Shown in pieces: positions 8,822 through 16,961 of a stretch of 64,000 bases of DNA. The DNA lies in the NCBI RefSeq assembly GCF_003846175.1, contig NZ_ML123044.1, positions 1,082,631-1,146,630 on the forward strand, written 5' to 3'. Source of the DNA: Streptomyces sp. ADI95-17. GTDB lineage: Bacteria; Actinomycetota; Actinomycetes; Streptomycetales; Streptomycetaceae. The notes under the pieces are model-generated. The model was not told where the DNA came from and made no database searches. It saw nothing but the letters and a program-made list of their open reading frames with translations. A program made the position numbers and the translations under genes. How positions within the stretch are numbered: position 1 is the first letter of the stretch; each line of letters starts with the position of its first letter.

Positions 8822-9736
8822 ATGATGGGCAGCACCACCGCAAGCACCTCGCGGAACGCGAAACGGAACGTGAAACGGGCTCGGGCGGGGGCCTCGGTGC
8901 TCGCCGTTCTCACCGTCGCCGCCGCGACGGCCGGCTGCAAGGCGCAGGCCGCCGGCAGCGCACCGGCGGCCCCTTCGGCGCCGCCGCGGGCCACCGCCAC
9001 CGACGACAACAAGCCGACCGCACCGCCGTCCTCGCCCACCGCCTCGCCGTCACCGACGCCGCCGACGGCCACGGCGTCGCCCACGCCGAAGCCCGACCCG
9101 CAGGGCACGACGCTGATGGCGAGCGGTTCCCAGGGCAAGCAGGTGCGCGAACTCCAGGCCCGGCTTCGGCAGATCGGCCACTTCGACCGCAGCCCCACCG
9201 GCTACTACGGCACCGTCACGGTCGCCGCGGTCCAGTCCTTCCAGGGCAAGCGGGGCCTGACCCGTACGGGCAGGGCGGACACCCTCACCTGGCAGAAGCT
9301 GCTCGGCATGACGCACGAGCCGACCGCCGCCGAACTGAACCCGCCGACCACCCGGCCGGTCACCAAGCCGGACAAGCGCTGCATGACCGGCCGGGTGCTC
9401 TGCATCAGCAAGAACAGCCGGACGCTGTCCTGGATGATCGACGGCCGGGTCGTGTCGTCGATGGACGTCCGCTTCGGCTCCCAGTACACACCGACGCGCG
9501 AGGGCACCTTCTCGGTCTACTGGAAGTCCCGCCACCACGTCTCGTCGATCTATCACACGGCCATGCCGTACGCGATGTTCTTCAGCGGCGGCCAGGCGGT
9601 GCACTACTCGTCGGACTTCGCGGCCCGCGGCTACGACGGCGCCTCGCACGGCTGCGTCAACGTACGGGACGAGGGGAAGATCGCCTCGCTCTTCGCCCAG
9701 GTGAAGAACGGCGACAAGGTCGTCGTCTACGGATAG
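8822..9736 (+). CDS. L,D-transpeptidase with peptidoglycan-binding domain
   Basis: 304 residues from the ATG at 8822 (a second ATG follows at 8825), with AGGGGG upstream. Order of parts: basic N-terminus and hydrophobic signal (residues 20-38) ending in AATAGC with C39, a weak lipobox; a Pro/Thr/Ser-rich spacer (45-95); a PG_binding_1 domain (about 98-160, GSQGKQVRELQARLRQIG); and a YkuD catalytic domain with SHGCVNVRD (H276, C278). YkuD enzymes make 3-3 crosslinks in peptidoglycan or attach proteins to it, outside the membrane. The conserved catalytic Cys-His is intact. The gene stands alone, with a hairpin terminator just after it. Confidence 0.93.
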   Translation: MMGSTTASTSRNAKRNVKRARAGASVLAVLTVAAATAGCKAQAAGSAPAAPSAPPRATATDDNKPTAPPSSPTASPSPTPPTATASPTPKPDPQGTTLMASGSQGKQVRELQARLRQIGHFDRSPTGYYGTVTVAAVQSFQGKRGLTRTGRADTLTWQKLLGMTHEPTAAELNPPTTRPVTKPDKRCMTGRVLCISKNSRTLSWMIDGRVVSSMDVRFGSQYTPTREGTFSVYWKSRHHVSSIYHTAMPYAMFFSGGQAVHYSSDFAARGYDGASHGCVNVRDEGKIASLFAQVKNGDKVVVYG

Positions 9737-9762
9737 GACGGAGCTTCCGGAGAAGGAGAAGA

Positions 9763-9801
9763 GGCGCGGACGGGACCGGGGGAACGTGTCCCGCCCGCGC
9801 C
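9763..9801 (+). terminator. Hairpin after L,D-transpeptidase gene
   Basis: GGCGCGGACGGGAC (9763-9776) pairs with GTCCCGCCCGCGCC (9788-9801) with one mismatch and an 11-base loop. There is no T tract, as is usual for Streptomyces terminators. It sits 26 bases after the stop codon and between convergent genes. Confidence 0.65.
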
Positions 9802-9949
9802 ATGTGCGCTGAGCCGTAGGTACGGGGGGAACCCCGGCTCTGTGCGCTGCCGATGACCAGTCGGCTCACTCTGTACTGCGCCGCGGCCTCGAAAAACGTC
9901 ACACCTGGTGGCGGAGGGCCGAAAAAAAGCCTGTCGCGAACGGCTTCGC

Positions 9950-11053
9950 TCAGCTCCGCGAACCGGTGCCGGAGGCCCGGGCCGAGGGCGTCAGGGAGGC
10001 CGGGGCCGGGGGGATGCGCACCCCTTCGGCGAACCGGACCGAGGAGGGCAGGCCGGCGGCGGAGCCGCTGTTGTTCCAGGACGAGCCGTCCTCGCCCTGG
10101 CCGTCGTCGTCGCCCTGGTCGTTCCGGCCCGGCTCGGATCTCTCGATCACACGGTCGCAGAACCGGTCCAGGTTCCGGGCACCGTTGGCCAGGGCTTCGA
10201 GCTTCTGTCTGCGCTTCTCGTTCAGTTTGCCGTCGCGGTAGTCGCGGCAGGCCTGCAGCGCCTTGGCGTACCAGTCGCCGGAGGCCTCGTTCCAGGGACT
10301 CTCGGTCTGCTTGCCGCCGCGGGTGCCGCCCGGGGAGCCGGTCGCGCCGCCGCCGGGCTTCCGCTTGTCGCCGCCGCCGGGCTCCGTCGTCCTGCCGGAT
10401 CTGTCGTGGTCCCGGTTCTCGGCCGGGGCGGAGGGGCTGGCCGGGGGCTTGGAGGCGCTCCCCTTCGGGGAGGCCGACGGCGGCGGCTGCGCGGTCTCGT
10501 CCGTGGTGAGCCCCGAGCCGAGCTCCTCGGGCGTCGCCTCGGCCGAGACGGAGGCCGCGGGCAGCGGAGTGCTCCCGCCGAACGGTCCGGGCAGCATTCC
10601 GGTTCCCGCCGCCACGGCCACCCCGCCGAGCGCGCAGCCCGCGAGGGAGGCGACCAGGCCGAAGCGGACGGGCCGGCTCCAGCGCGCGGAGCGGGTGCGT
10701 CCGGTGGCCGCGGACGCGGTGGCGTACGGGACGGAGCCGCCCGCGCCGGCCCCGATGAGGACCGGGTCGAGCGCCTCGGCACCGGCGGACCGGCCCTCCT
10801 CGGCGCCCGTCGGCCGCGCGTTCGCCCGCGTCGCGCGCGCGGAGCGGCCGGCCGTGCGGAAGGCGGTGAGCGCCGCGGCCTCGCCGGGCAGTTCGGCGGT
10901 GGCCGGGCGGGTGGCACGGGCGGCGGCTTCCAGCGCGGCCACGAGCCTCTCGGCGTCCGTACACGACCGGCCGCCGACGGGATCGACCGGCTCGCCGCGG
11001 AGCAGTCTCTCCGCGGCGTCCTTGTCAAGCCATTCGTACCGCTCGTCGGCCAT
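9950..11053 (-). CDS. Membrane protein paired with ECF sigma factor
   Basis: 367 residues, starting at the ATG at 11053, whose A is also the last base of the sigma gene's TGA. Residues 1-90 are cytoplasmic and helical (ERYEWLDKDAAERLLRGEPVD). One membrane segment lies near 140-160 (FGLVASLAGCALGGVAVAAG), followed by a long Pro/Ser/Gly-rich outer region. Near the C-terminus is a helical WYAKALQACRDYRDGKL segment with two cysteines (in ACRDY and RFCDRV). The arrangement (sigma gene overlapping a single-pass protein) suggests it controls the sigma factor, but the HxxxCxxC motif of zinc anti-sigma factors is absent. I do not recognise a named family. Confidence 0.8.
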   Translation of the reverse strand: MADERYEWLDKDAAERLLRGEPVDPVGGRSCTDAERLVAALEAAARATRPATAELPGEAAALTAFRTAGRSARATRANARPTGAEEGRSAGAEALDPVLIGAGAGGSVPYATASAATGRTRSARWSRPVRFGLVASLAGCALGGVAVAAGTGMLPGPFGGSTPLPAASVSAEATPEELGSGLTTDETAQPPPSASPKGSASKPPASPSAPAENRDHDRSGRTTEPGGGDKRKPGGGATGSPGGTRGGKQTESPWNEASGDWYAKALQACRDYRDGKLNEKRRQKLEALANGARNLDRFCDRVIERSEPGRNDQGDDDGQGEDGSSWNNSGSAAGLPSSVRFAEGVRIPPAPASLTPSARASGTGSRS

Positions 11054-11889
11054 CACATGTCCCTCTGCGTCCACGGACGCGAATGCGTCACACCGGCCGG
11101 CGCCGCCAGACCGTTGCGGGCGGGGCGCTGGGCGGGCACCGCGTCGAGTTCCGCCGTCCGGGCAGCCGTGCTCCGGTGCGGGGCGGACGGGTCCGCCGGA
11201 TCTTCTTCGGGGGCGCCGTCCACGCCGCTGTCCGCACCGCCGTTCTCATCGTCGTCGCCGTCGCCGCCGTCCGTGCGCAACAGCTCGGCCAGCCGCTTCA
11301 GGCCCCGGTGCGCCGCGGTGCGTACCGCCCCCGGACGCTTGCCCAGCGTCTGCGCGGCCCCCTTCGCGTCCAGGCCCACGACCACCCGCAGCACCACGGC
11401 CTCGGCCTGGTCCTGCGGCAGCTGGGCGATGAGCGACATCGTGCGGCCGGTGGCCAGGGCCTCCATCGCCTCGTCCGCGGTGTCGGACTCGGCCGGCCGC
11501 TCGGACAGCTCCGACTCGTCGCCGCCGATCGCGGGGCGCCTGCCGCGCATCCGCAGATGGTCCAGCGCCCGGTTGCGGGCTATGCGCGCCGCCCAGCCGC
11601 GGAAGCGGTCGGCGTCGCCGCTGAACCGGTCGAGGTCGCGCGCTATCTGCAACCAGGACTCGGACGCCACGTCCTCGGCGTCCGGCTCCCCCACCAGTGT
11701 CCTTATGTAGCCCAACAGCCTCGGCTGCACAGCGCGGTACACAGTACGGAAGGCGTCCTCGTCCCCGTCCTGTGCCGCGAGTACCGCGGCAGTGAGCTCC
11801 GCGTCGTCCCCCAGCACTCCCTCAACCTGCCCTGCTGTCCCGAATCGCAGCTGGTCATCACTGCCGCGCCACCCTGCGCGACTCAGCAC
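11053..11889 (-). CDS. ECF-type RNA polymerase sigma factor
   Basis: 278 residues from the GTG at 11889, which is preceded by GAGGA at a good distance; the frame is open further up to 12093, but that part is not sigma-like. Region 2 (YRAVQPRLLGYIRTLVGEPDAEDVASESW through RFRGWAARIARNRALDHLR) and region 4 (LPQDQAEAVVLRVVVGLD through RTAAHRGLKRLAELL) are clear. The C-terminal 70 residues are acidic and Pro/Ala-rich, as in many Streptomyces sigma factors of this group. It overlaps the downstream membrane protein by one base, so the two are made together. Regulon unknown. No DNA-damage or envelope-stress promoter motif was recognised upstream. Confidence 0.9.
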   Translation of the reverse strand: MLSRAGWRGSDDQLRFGTAGQVEGVLGDDAELTAAVLAAQDGDEDAFRTVYRAVQPRLLGYIRTLVGEPDAEDVASESWLQIARDLDRFSGDADRFRGWAARIARNRALDHLRMRGRRPAIGGDESELSERPAESDTADEAMEALATGRTMSLIAQLPQDQAEAVVLRVVVGLDAKGAAQTLGKRPGAVRTAAHRGLKRLAELLRTDGGDGDDDENGGADSGVDGAPEEDPADPSAPHRSTAARTAELDAVPAQRPARNGLAAPAGVTHSRPWTQRDM

Positions 11890-12656
11890 GCTACGTCCTC
11901 GGCGGGGCTCACGTCCATGACTTGTACAACCCGCAACATTCCTCGGACACCGTGCGGTGTGACAGAAAACGCACCGACGGCGCTGAGAGGAGTACGGGGT
12001 CGTCCTACGGCCCCGCGGAAGACGACCGGGGCCTCTCCTGTGGGGGGTGGCGGCCCCGGTCGTCCTCAGTAGTTTCTTCTTCTTGGCCTGCACTCATGGC
12101 GCGCACAGGCAACCGCGTGGCCCAACGGCTACCTCCGGAAACGCGACCACGTCGATCCCCGGGCCGGCCCAGCTCCTGCCGCTCAGACCGATGACGATCT
12201 CACCGCTCCCGACCACACCTGGACCGCCGGAAGCGGAACACTCGACACGGCACTCCGGACGGGGCTCTGTCCCGGCCACTTCAGCACGTCGAGGCTCTGG
12301 CCGACGCTGGCGAGATGTCGACCCGACCTCGATAGCGACATCGCCTGGGTGCACACACCGATCCGCCGCTCCTTTCCCGAAGAAGGGGCCACCCACACCG
12401 TCTGCCGCCTGACAGGAGGAAGGACCAGCAGGCGGACACCCAGCGCCGGGCAAGCTCATGCAGTTGCCCCCCGCGATGGGCGGCACTCGCGGGCCTGTCT
12501 CCCTCGGCGCCACCACCGCTGCCGCAGCCCAAAACCGTCTCGGATCCCGATCGGAGCGAGAGCCTGATGGCCTCTTGCGCCGCCGCCGAAAAGGCCAAGG
12601 CCGGGCCATTCCCAAGGCTTACGCTGGATCACAGGACGACGAGGGGCGGGACCCCC
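11890..12656. other. Gene-poor stretch at left edge of accessory block
   Basis: About 770 bases between the sigma gene start and the AIPR gene. The right half holds no frame with convincing coding character or family match; short open frames on both strands are Arg/Pro/Ser-rich. A TACGCT at 12620-12625, about 32 bases before the AIPR start, could be a -10 element. The region may hold decayed remains of an insertion, but I see no recognisable gene, att site or RNA. Confidence 0.4.
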
Positions 12657-14348
12657 GTGCGCGCGCTGCATGTTCACCACGTCAAGGATTCACTCAGGCA
12701 GGACTTCACCGGCCTGATCGACTTGAGCGATCTGACGGACAGTCAGCGAACCCAGTCCGACACGATCTTCCTCAGCAGGGCATTGGCAGCTCGCGCCGTA
12801 CAGCGCTTCACGGGCCGCACCCTCGACGAGGCCGCGGCCGCCGTGACTGACGGGTTCCACGACAACGCGATCGACGCTCTAGCCATTGATGAGGAGAATC
12901 GTCGGATCGTCATCGTCCAGTCCAAACTAGACAGTTCAGGAAACTCTGGGCTGTCCCAGGCCGACGCCCTCAAGATCCGGAACGGCTGCAGCGACCTGTT
13001 CAACATGAGGTTCGACCGCTTCTCCCCCGCACTCCAAGCGCGTCGCACGGAAATCACTGCGGCTCTGAGTGATGCCGCGGTCACCTTCATCGTGGTTGTC
13101 GCCACTACGGGCCAGAGCACCCTGCCAACGGAAGCACAATACGTGTTCGACGACTTCCTGGCAGAAGCCAACGAAAATGATCCGGTGGTCACTCTGGAAG
13201 TACTTGGCCTACGAGAATTCCATTCCATGGTGGTTGAAGGAACAACAGGGCCACGGATCGAGATGACCGTCCCTATTGAGCAGTGGGGCAAGGTCGACCT
13301 TCCTTATCAGGCGTACTACGGACTTGTTCAGGCAACAGAAATCTCCTCTTGGTTCGAACAATATGGTGATCGACTCTTCTCGCAGAATCTACGAAAGTCG
13401 CTCGGCAATACCGAGGTAAACGAGGGCTTGACCCACACGCTACTCACCCAGGGCGAGAACTTCTGGTATTTCAATAACGGAATCACCGCACTCTGCGAGT
13501 CCATCAAGAAGACGCCTCGTGGTGGCTCTACCCATGCATACGGGGACTTCACGATCGAGGGTGTGAGCGTGGTCAACGGGGCGCAGACCGTGGCGAGCAT
13601 CCACCGGGCCGCAATGAAGGAGGAGAAGTCCCTCGAAGAGGCCCGCGTGTGGGTGAGATTCATCTCACTCGAGGGGTGTCCACCCGATTTCGCCACGGAT
13701 GTGACCCGGGCGACGAACACGCAAAACAGTGTCGAGAGCCGCGACTTCGTCGCACTTGATCAACAGCAGGAGCGCATTCGTCGAGACATGCTTCTGTCAC
13801 TGCACAAGCAGTATTCCGTCAAGCGCGGAGAAAGCGTACCCATAGAGAGTGACGGATGCACAGTCGAAGACGCAATCGTTGCCCTTGCCTGCGCCCACAA
13901 TAATCCGTACTACACGGTTCTGGCGAAGAGCGCCGTCGGCCGGCTGTCCGAAAACACCGAACGTGCGCCATACACAAATCTGTTCAACAACGGGACCAGT
14001 GCGCACCGGGTGTGGCGTTGCGTTCAAGTGATGCGTGCGGTCGAGGCAGACTTGACCAATCGCCGGAAGAACCTTGTCGACAGGGAGTTCGCCGTGGCCG
14101 CACACGGGAACCGGCTTGTGCTACAGCTGGTCTTCAACCAACTCGGAATGGACAAAGTCAACGATGCGAACTACGACTGGGATAAGGACATCAGGCGAAT
14201 CCACAAGGTGACCGGCATCACTCTCGACCACCTAACCGAGGCCATCGAGAGCACGTACTCGAACAACTATCTCGCACCGCTCTTCAAGAACATCACGAAG
14301 TGCCGCGACCTGGTCACCCAGGTCGAGACCAAGTTGAGTGCCGGCTGA
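12657..14348 (+). CDS. AIPR-family protein (abortive infection phage resistance)
   Basis: 563 residues from a GTG at 12657 with GAGGGG upstream; an ATG at 12567 would add 30 residues that look unlike the family. The N-terminal part (about 1-190) has a nuclease-like pattern, D69-N-A-I-D73 followed by strand IVIVQSK (Q88, K90), the D...QxK arrangement of Mrr-type PD-(D/E)xK folds. The C-terminal part carries the AIPR signatures FNNGITALCES, VSVVNGAQTVASI and RATNTQNSVESRDFVALD. AIPR proteins are linked to phage abortive infection. Codon use is less GC-biased than in neighbours (AAT, AAA and TTC/TTT mixtures), consistent with horizontal transfer. A YoeB/YefM pair lies immediately downstream on the other strand. 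A hairpin terminator follows the stop codon. Confidence 0.88.
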   Translation: MRALHVHHVKDSLRQDFTGLIDLSDLTDSQRTQSDTIFLSRALAARAVQRFTGRTLDEAAAAVTDGFHDNAIDALAIDEENRRIVIVQSKLDSSGNSGLSQADALKIRNGCSDLFNMRFDRFSPALQARRTEITAALSDAAVTFIVVVATTGQSTLPTEAQYVFDDFLAEANENDPVVTLEVLGLREFHSMVVEGTTGPRIEMTVPIEQWGKVDLPYQAYYGLVQATEISSWFEQYGDRLFSQNLRKSLGNTEVNEGLTHTLLTQGENFWYFNNGITALCESIKKTPRGGSTHAYGDFTIEGVSVVNGAQTVASIHRAAMKEEKSLEEARVWVRFISLEGCPPDFATDVTRATNTQNSVESRDFVALDQQQERIRRDMLLSLHKQYSVKRGESVPIESDGCTVEDAIVALACAHNNPYYTVLAKSAVGRLSENTERAPYTNLFNNGTSAHRVWRCVQVMRAVEADLTNRRKNLVDREFAVAAHGNRLVLQLVFNQLGMDKVNDANYDWDKDIRRIHKVTGITLDHLTEAIESTYSNNYLAPLFKNITKCRDLVTQVETKLSAG

Positions 14349-14353
14349 ACGAC

Positions 14354-14386
14354 GGCGCCCGGCAGATTGACTCTTTGCCGGGCACC
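14354..14386 (+). terminator. Hairpin after AIPR gene
   Basis: GGCGCCCGGCA (14354-14364) pairs with TGCCGGGCACC (14376-14386) with one mismatch, around an 11-base AT-rich loop. It starts six bases after the AIPR stop codon. Confidence 0.65.
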
Positions 14387-14521
14387 CCAGACCGCTCAGG
14401 ATTTAACGCCCGACCACTGCAAGCCATAGGCGATACAACTCCCTGACCGTGATCCGAGCAGCGCCTTCCATCGCTAGCATGCGCCGCACGGGCCGTGGCC
14501 CACAGGAGAACGTCCTGGATG

Positions 14522-14776
14522 TCAGTAGTGATAACGAGCCGCGAGAATGACAATTTCCTTGTCCGTGACCACGTAGACGAGGCGGTGCTCATCGTCGATC
14601 CGCCGCGACCACGCCCCGGGCAAGTGGTACTTCAGCGGCTCGGGCTTGCCGATTCCACTGAAGGGGTCGCGTTTGACGTCTTCGATGAGCTTGTTGATCC
14701 GAGCGAGTATCTTGCGGTCGTTCTTGAGCCAGGACGTGTAGTCCTCCCAGCCCTGATCCTCGAAGACCAGCCTCAC
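14522..14776 (-). CDS. yoeB: YoeB-family toxin (ribosome-dependent mRNA interferase)
   Basis: 84 residues, the same length as E. coli YoeB. The catalytic residues of that enzyme fall at identical numbers here: E46, R65, H83 and Y84, the last two ending the protein as RYHY. YoeB toxins cleave mRNA in the ribosomal A site when freed from the antitoxin. The GTG start at 14776 overlaps the TGA of the antitoxin gene (GTGA), so translation is coupled. All key residues are present, so the toxin is probably active. Confidence 0.92.
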   Translation of the reverse strand: MRLVFEDQGWEDYTSWLKNDRKILARINKLIEDVKRDPFSGIGKPEPLKYHLPGAWSRRIDDEHRLVYVVTDKEIVILAARYHY

Positions 14777-15054
14777 GCAGCACCCTCAGCAGAATCCGCC
14801 GCATCGGGATCAATCAGCTCACGCTCCGAGACATTGACGTTCGCCAGGGCGTTCTCGTACGCCTTGAGCAAGCGACGTGCATTCGCAGGCGAGCGCAGCA
14901 GGTACGAGCCCTCGCGCAGCGCCGCGTAGTCCTCTGCCGAGACGAGTACGGCGTTGCCATGCTTGGACACGATCTCGATGGCCTCATGATCGTCGTTGAC
15001 CTTCTTGATCAACGGAAAGAGACTCTTGCGGGCTTCGCTCGCAGTTATCGACAT
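14773..15054 (-). CDS. yefM: YefM/Phd-family antitoxin
   Basis: 93 residues from the ATG at 15054, chosen because AGGGAG lies eight bases upstream; an upstream start would add only six residues. The N-terminal half ([20 protein letters not shown] through [13 protein letters not shown]) is the Phd/YefM DNA-binding dimer fold. The acidic, Ala-rich C-terminal tail is the usual toxin-wrapping segment. It precedes and overlaps yoeB in the standard antitoxin-first order. Repression of its own promoter is expected through the GGTACC repeats at 15075-15092. Confidence 0.9.
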   Translation of the reverse strand: MSITASEARKSLFPLIKKVNDDHEAIEIVSKHGNAVLVSAEDYAALREGSYLLRSPANARRLLKAYENALANVNVSERELIDPDAADSAEGAA

Positions 15055-15074
15055 GGATTGACTCCCTACCAAGC

Positions 15075-15092
15075 GGTACCGAATAAGGTACC
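15075..15092. promoter_or_regulatory. Candidate YefM operator: paired GGTACC palindromes
   Basis: GGTACC occurs at 15075-15080 and 15087-15092, separated by six AT-rich bases, so the whole 18-base element has dyad character. It lies 20-38 bases upstream of the yefM start, across the likely core promoter. Confidence 0.55.
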
Positions 15093-15707
15093 ACTGATGG
15101 CCGCCCAGAGTGGGGCTCGATGAGTGACAACCCCGTCAAGGATCCCAGCACCATCCCGGCCCGGAAAAGAGCCAGGGGTCCGACTCCGACGATTCGGACC
15201 CCTCTGACCTGCACATTCAGCAGAGGCGACGTGGCGGATTTACACCTAAACGTTGAACCGGAACTCCATCACGTCGCAGTCCTGCGTCGCGTACTCCTCG
15301 ACCTCCCCACAGGCCCCGACTTGCACTCTTTGACGTGAGCAGACCACTCGCGTGACCAACGCGCCAACCGGTTCATCCGGATTTCGCCGGCGGCACATCG
15401 CGCGCCCCGGGAAGCGGCGCCGGACCCCGGCACTCACGCCCACCGGATTCTCACCCGCCTCCGCACCGCCCCCGTGCCGCGATCACCCATGCCCCACGGA
15501 ACGCATGCGCGATCGAATCCCGGAAATGTCAGCGACCTGGTGTGAAGCAAGTGACAGGCGGGCAAGGCTTGACGGGATTGGCAGGTGCATGCGCGGCCGC
15601 TGAACTCCGCGAGGGGGACGGGGTGTTGGGAGACCTACCCGGCGCATGAGGCTGAGGCGGCGGGCGATCGGGTGCCTACTCCCCCTCGTGGTTCCGAAAG
15701 GGTGCGC
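15093..15707. other. Gene-free stretch between toxin-antitoxin pair and PKS/NRPS operon
   Basis: About 615 bases without a supportable gene. It holds a strong hairpin (15174-15203) and, on the minus strand ending at a TAG at 15246-15248, a short frame whose last residues (EEYATQDCDVMEFRFNV) look like a genuine protein tail with no intact body. This may be the decayed end of a gene. The right part should hold the promoter of the PKS/NRPS operon, but no clear -35/-10 pair is visible. Confidence 0.4.
15174..15203. repeat. Perfect 10-bp-stem hairpin
   Basis: AGGGGTCCGA (15174-15183) and TCGGACCCCT (15194-15203) pair perfectly around a ten-base loop. It could be a transcription terminator for a lost gene or a junction sequence of the accessory block. 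Confidence 0.6.
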
Positions 15708-16961
15708 ATGAAGCATTTCCGGCTGCTCGTTCTCGGTAACGGCGTTTCCGCGTACGGCAGTTATCTGAACATGGTCGCGCTGAACGTCTTCGTCTACGAC
15801 GTCACCGGCAGCGCCCTGGCCGCGGGGCTCTTCATGGCGGTACGGCTGGGGACGAGTGTGGGGGCGGGGTTCGTGAGCGGGCGCCTCGTCTCGGCGTACG
15901 ACCGCAAGCGACTGATCATCGGCGCCGACCTCGGCCAGGCGCTGGCGCTCCTGGTGCTGCTCCTGGCGCCGGAGGCCGGCCGGATCTCCCTGCTGTACTG
16001 CCTGGCCGTGGTCACCGGGGGCTGCTCGACGCTCTCGCAGGTCGCCCTGCGCAGCAGCATCCCGGAGATCGTGGGGGCCGAGCACCGGACCCGCGCCAAC
16101 AGCCTGCTGGTCACCGGCCGTTCCCTCGCCATGATCGCGGGCTTCGCCTCGGCGGGTGTGGTGGTGGCGCAGCTCGGGTACACGGCGGCGTTCGTCCTGG
16201 ACGCGGGCACGTTCCTGGTGTCCGCGTCGGTGCTGCTGGTGCTGCCGATCCGCACGAGGGCCCGGTCCGAGGGGCCCGGGGGCGCCGAGGAGGGCGCGCC
16301 GGGCGCCGGGCGCCGTTCCCTCCGGCTGTTGTGGGCCGGCGCGCCGGTGCTGATGGCGATGATCGCCGTGCGGGCCGTCGACGGGCTGGGATCCTCCTCG
16401 CACAATGTCGCGCTGCCCGTCTACTCCAGCCTGCTGGACCCCGCTCATCCGGCCACCTTCATCAGCCAGTTCTGGGCCACCTGGGCGGTCGGCACCATCA
16501 TCGCCCAGCAGGTGCTGGCCCGGCACAACCGCCGGACCGGACGCACCCTGGGCGAGCGGGCCTTCGCGGTCGGCGCCTGTGTCATGTCAGGGGCGTTCAT
16601 CATCGTGTTCAGCGGGCTGCCCACCGTACCGGCGCTCGCCACCGCACTCCTCGCCGGAGCGGCGGACGGAGTCACCGAAGTCGTCTATGTGTCACGGCTC
16701 CAGCTGGTCCCGGACGAGCAGCGCGGACGCCTCTTCGGGCTCTCCGCCTCGGCCGAGAACGCCGGGTTCGGACTGGGGATGCTGATCAGCGGATCGCTGC
16801 TGGAGTCCTTCTCCCCGTTCCAGGTGGTCGCCTCCCTGCACGGCCTCGCCATCGTCCTGTGCCTCGCCCTGCTGACGCTGCTCGTGCTGCGCCGTTCCCC
16901 GGACGGGCCCGGGCGATTACGTGAGGCCGGCGACTCCGCCGTACGCGAAGGGCGCGGCTGA
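15708..16961 (+). CDS. MFS exporter, first gene of PKS/NRPS operon
   Basis: 417 residues from the ATG at 15708, with AAAGGG upstream. About twelve hydrophobic segments, a basic loop after TM2-3 (GRLVSAYDRKRLIIGADL) and the overall pattern of MFS_3/enterobactin-exporter-like permeases (FRLLVLGNGVSAYGSYLNMVA) mark it as a drug or metabolite exporter. The stop codon TGA shares its last base with the ATG of the PKS gene, so it belongs to the biosynthetic operon and probably exports the product or gives self-resistance. Codon 404 (16917-16919) is TTA, the rare leucine codon read by the bldA tRNA, 14 codons before the stop. Confidence 0.9.
   Translation: MKHFRLLVLGNGVSAYGSYLNMVALNVFVYDVTGSALAAGLFMAVRLGTSVGAGFVSGRLVSAYDRKRLIIGADLGQALALLVLLLAPEAGRISLLYCLAVVTGGCSTLSQVALRSSIPEIVGAEHRTRANSLLVTGRSLAMIAGFASAGVVVAQLGYTAAFVLDAGTFLVSASVLLVLPIRTRARSEGPGGAEEGAPGAGRRSLRLLWAGAPVLMAMIAVRAVDGLGSSSHNVALPVYSSLLDPAHPATFISQFWATWAVGTIIAQQVLARHNRRTGRTLGERAFAVGACVMSGAFIIVFSGLPTVPALATALLAGAADGVTEVVYVSRLQLVPDEQRGRLFGLSASAENAGFGLGMLISGSLLESFSPFQVVASLHGLAIVLCLALLTLLVLRRSPDGPGRLREAGDSAVREGRG

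Noticed and set aside
11890..12093. N-terminal extension of the ECF sigma factor to an upstream ATG
   Set aside because: The extra 68 residues are Arg/Cys-rich and unlike sigma factors; the GTG at 11889 has a good ribosome-binding site just before sigma region 2.
12094..12615. Minus-strand open frame upstream of the AIPR gene
   Set aside because: Arg/Pro/Gly-rich with no motif or convincing start; it overlaps the AIPR promoter area.
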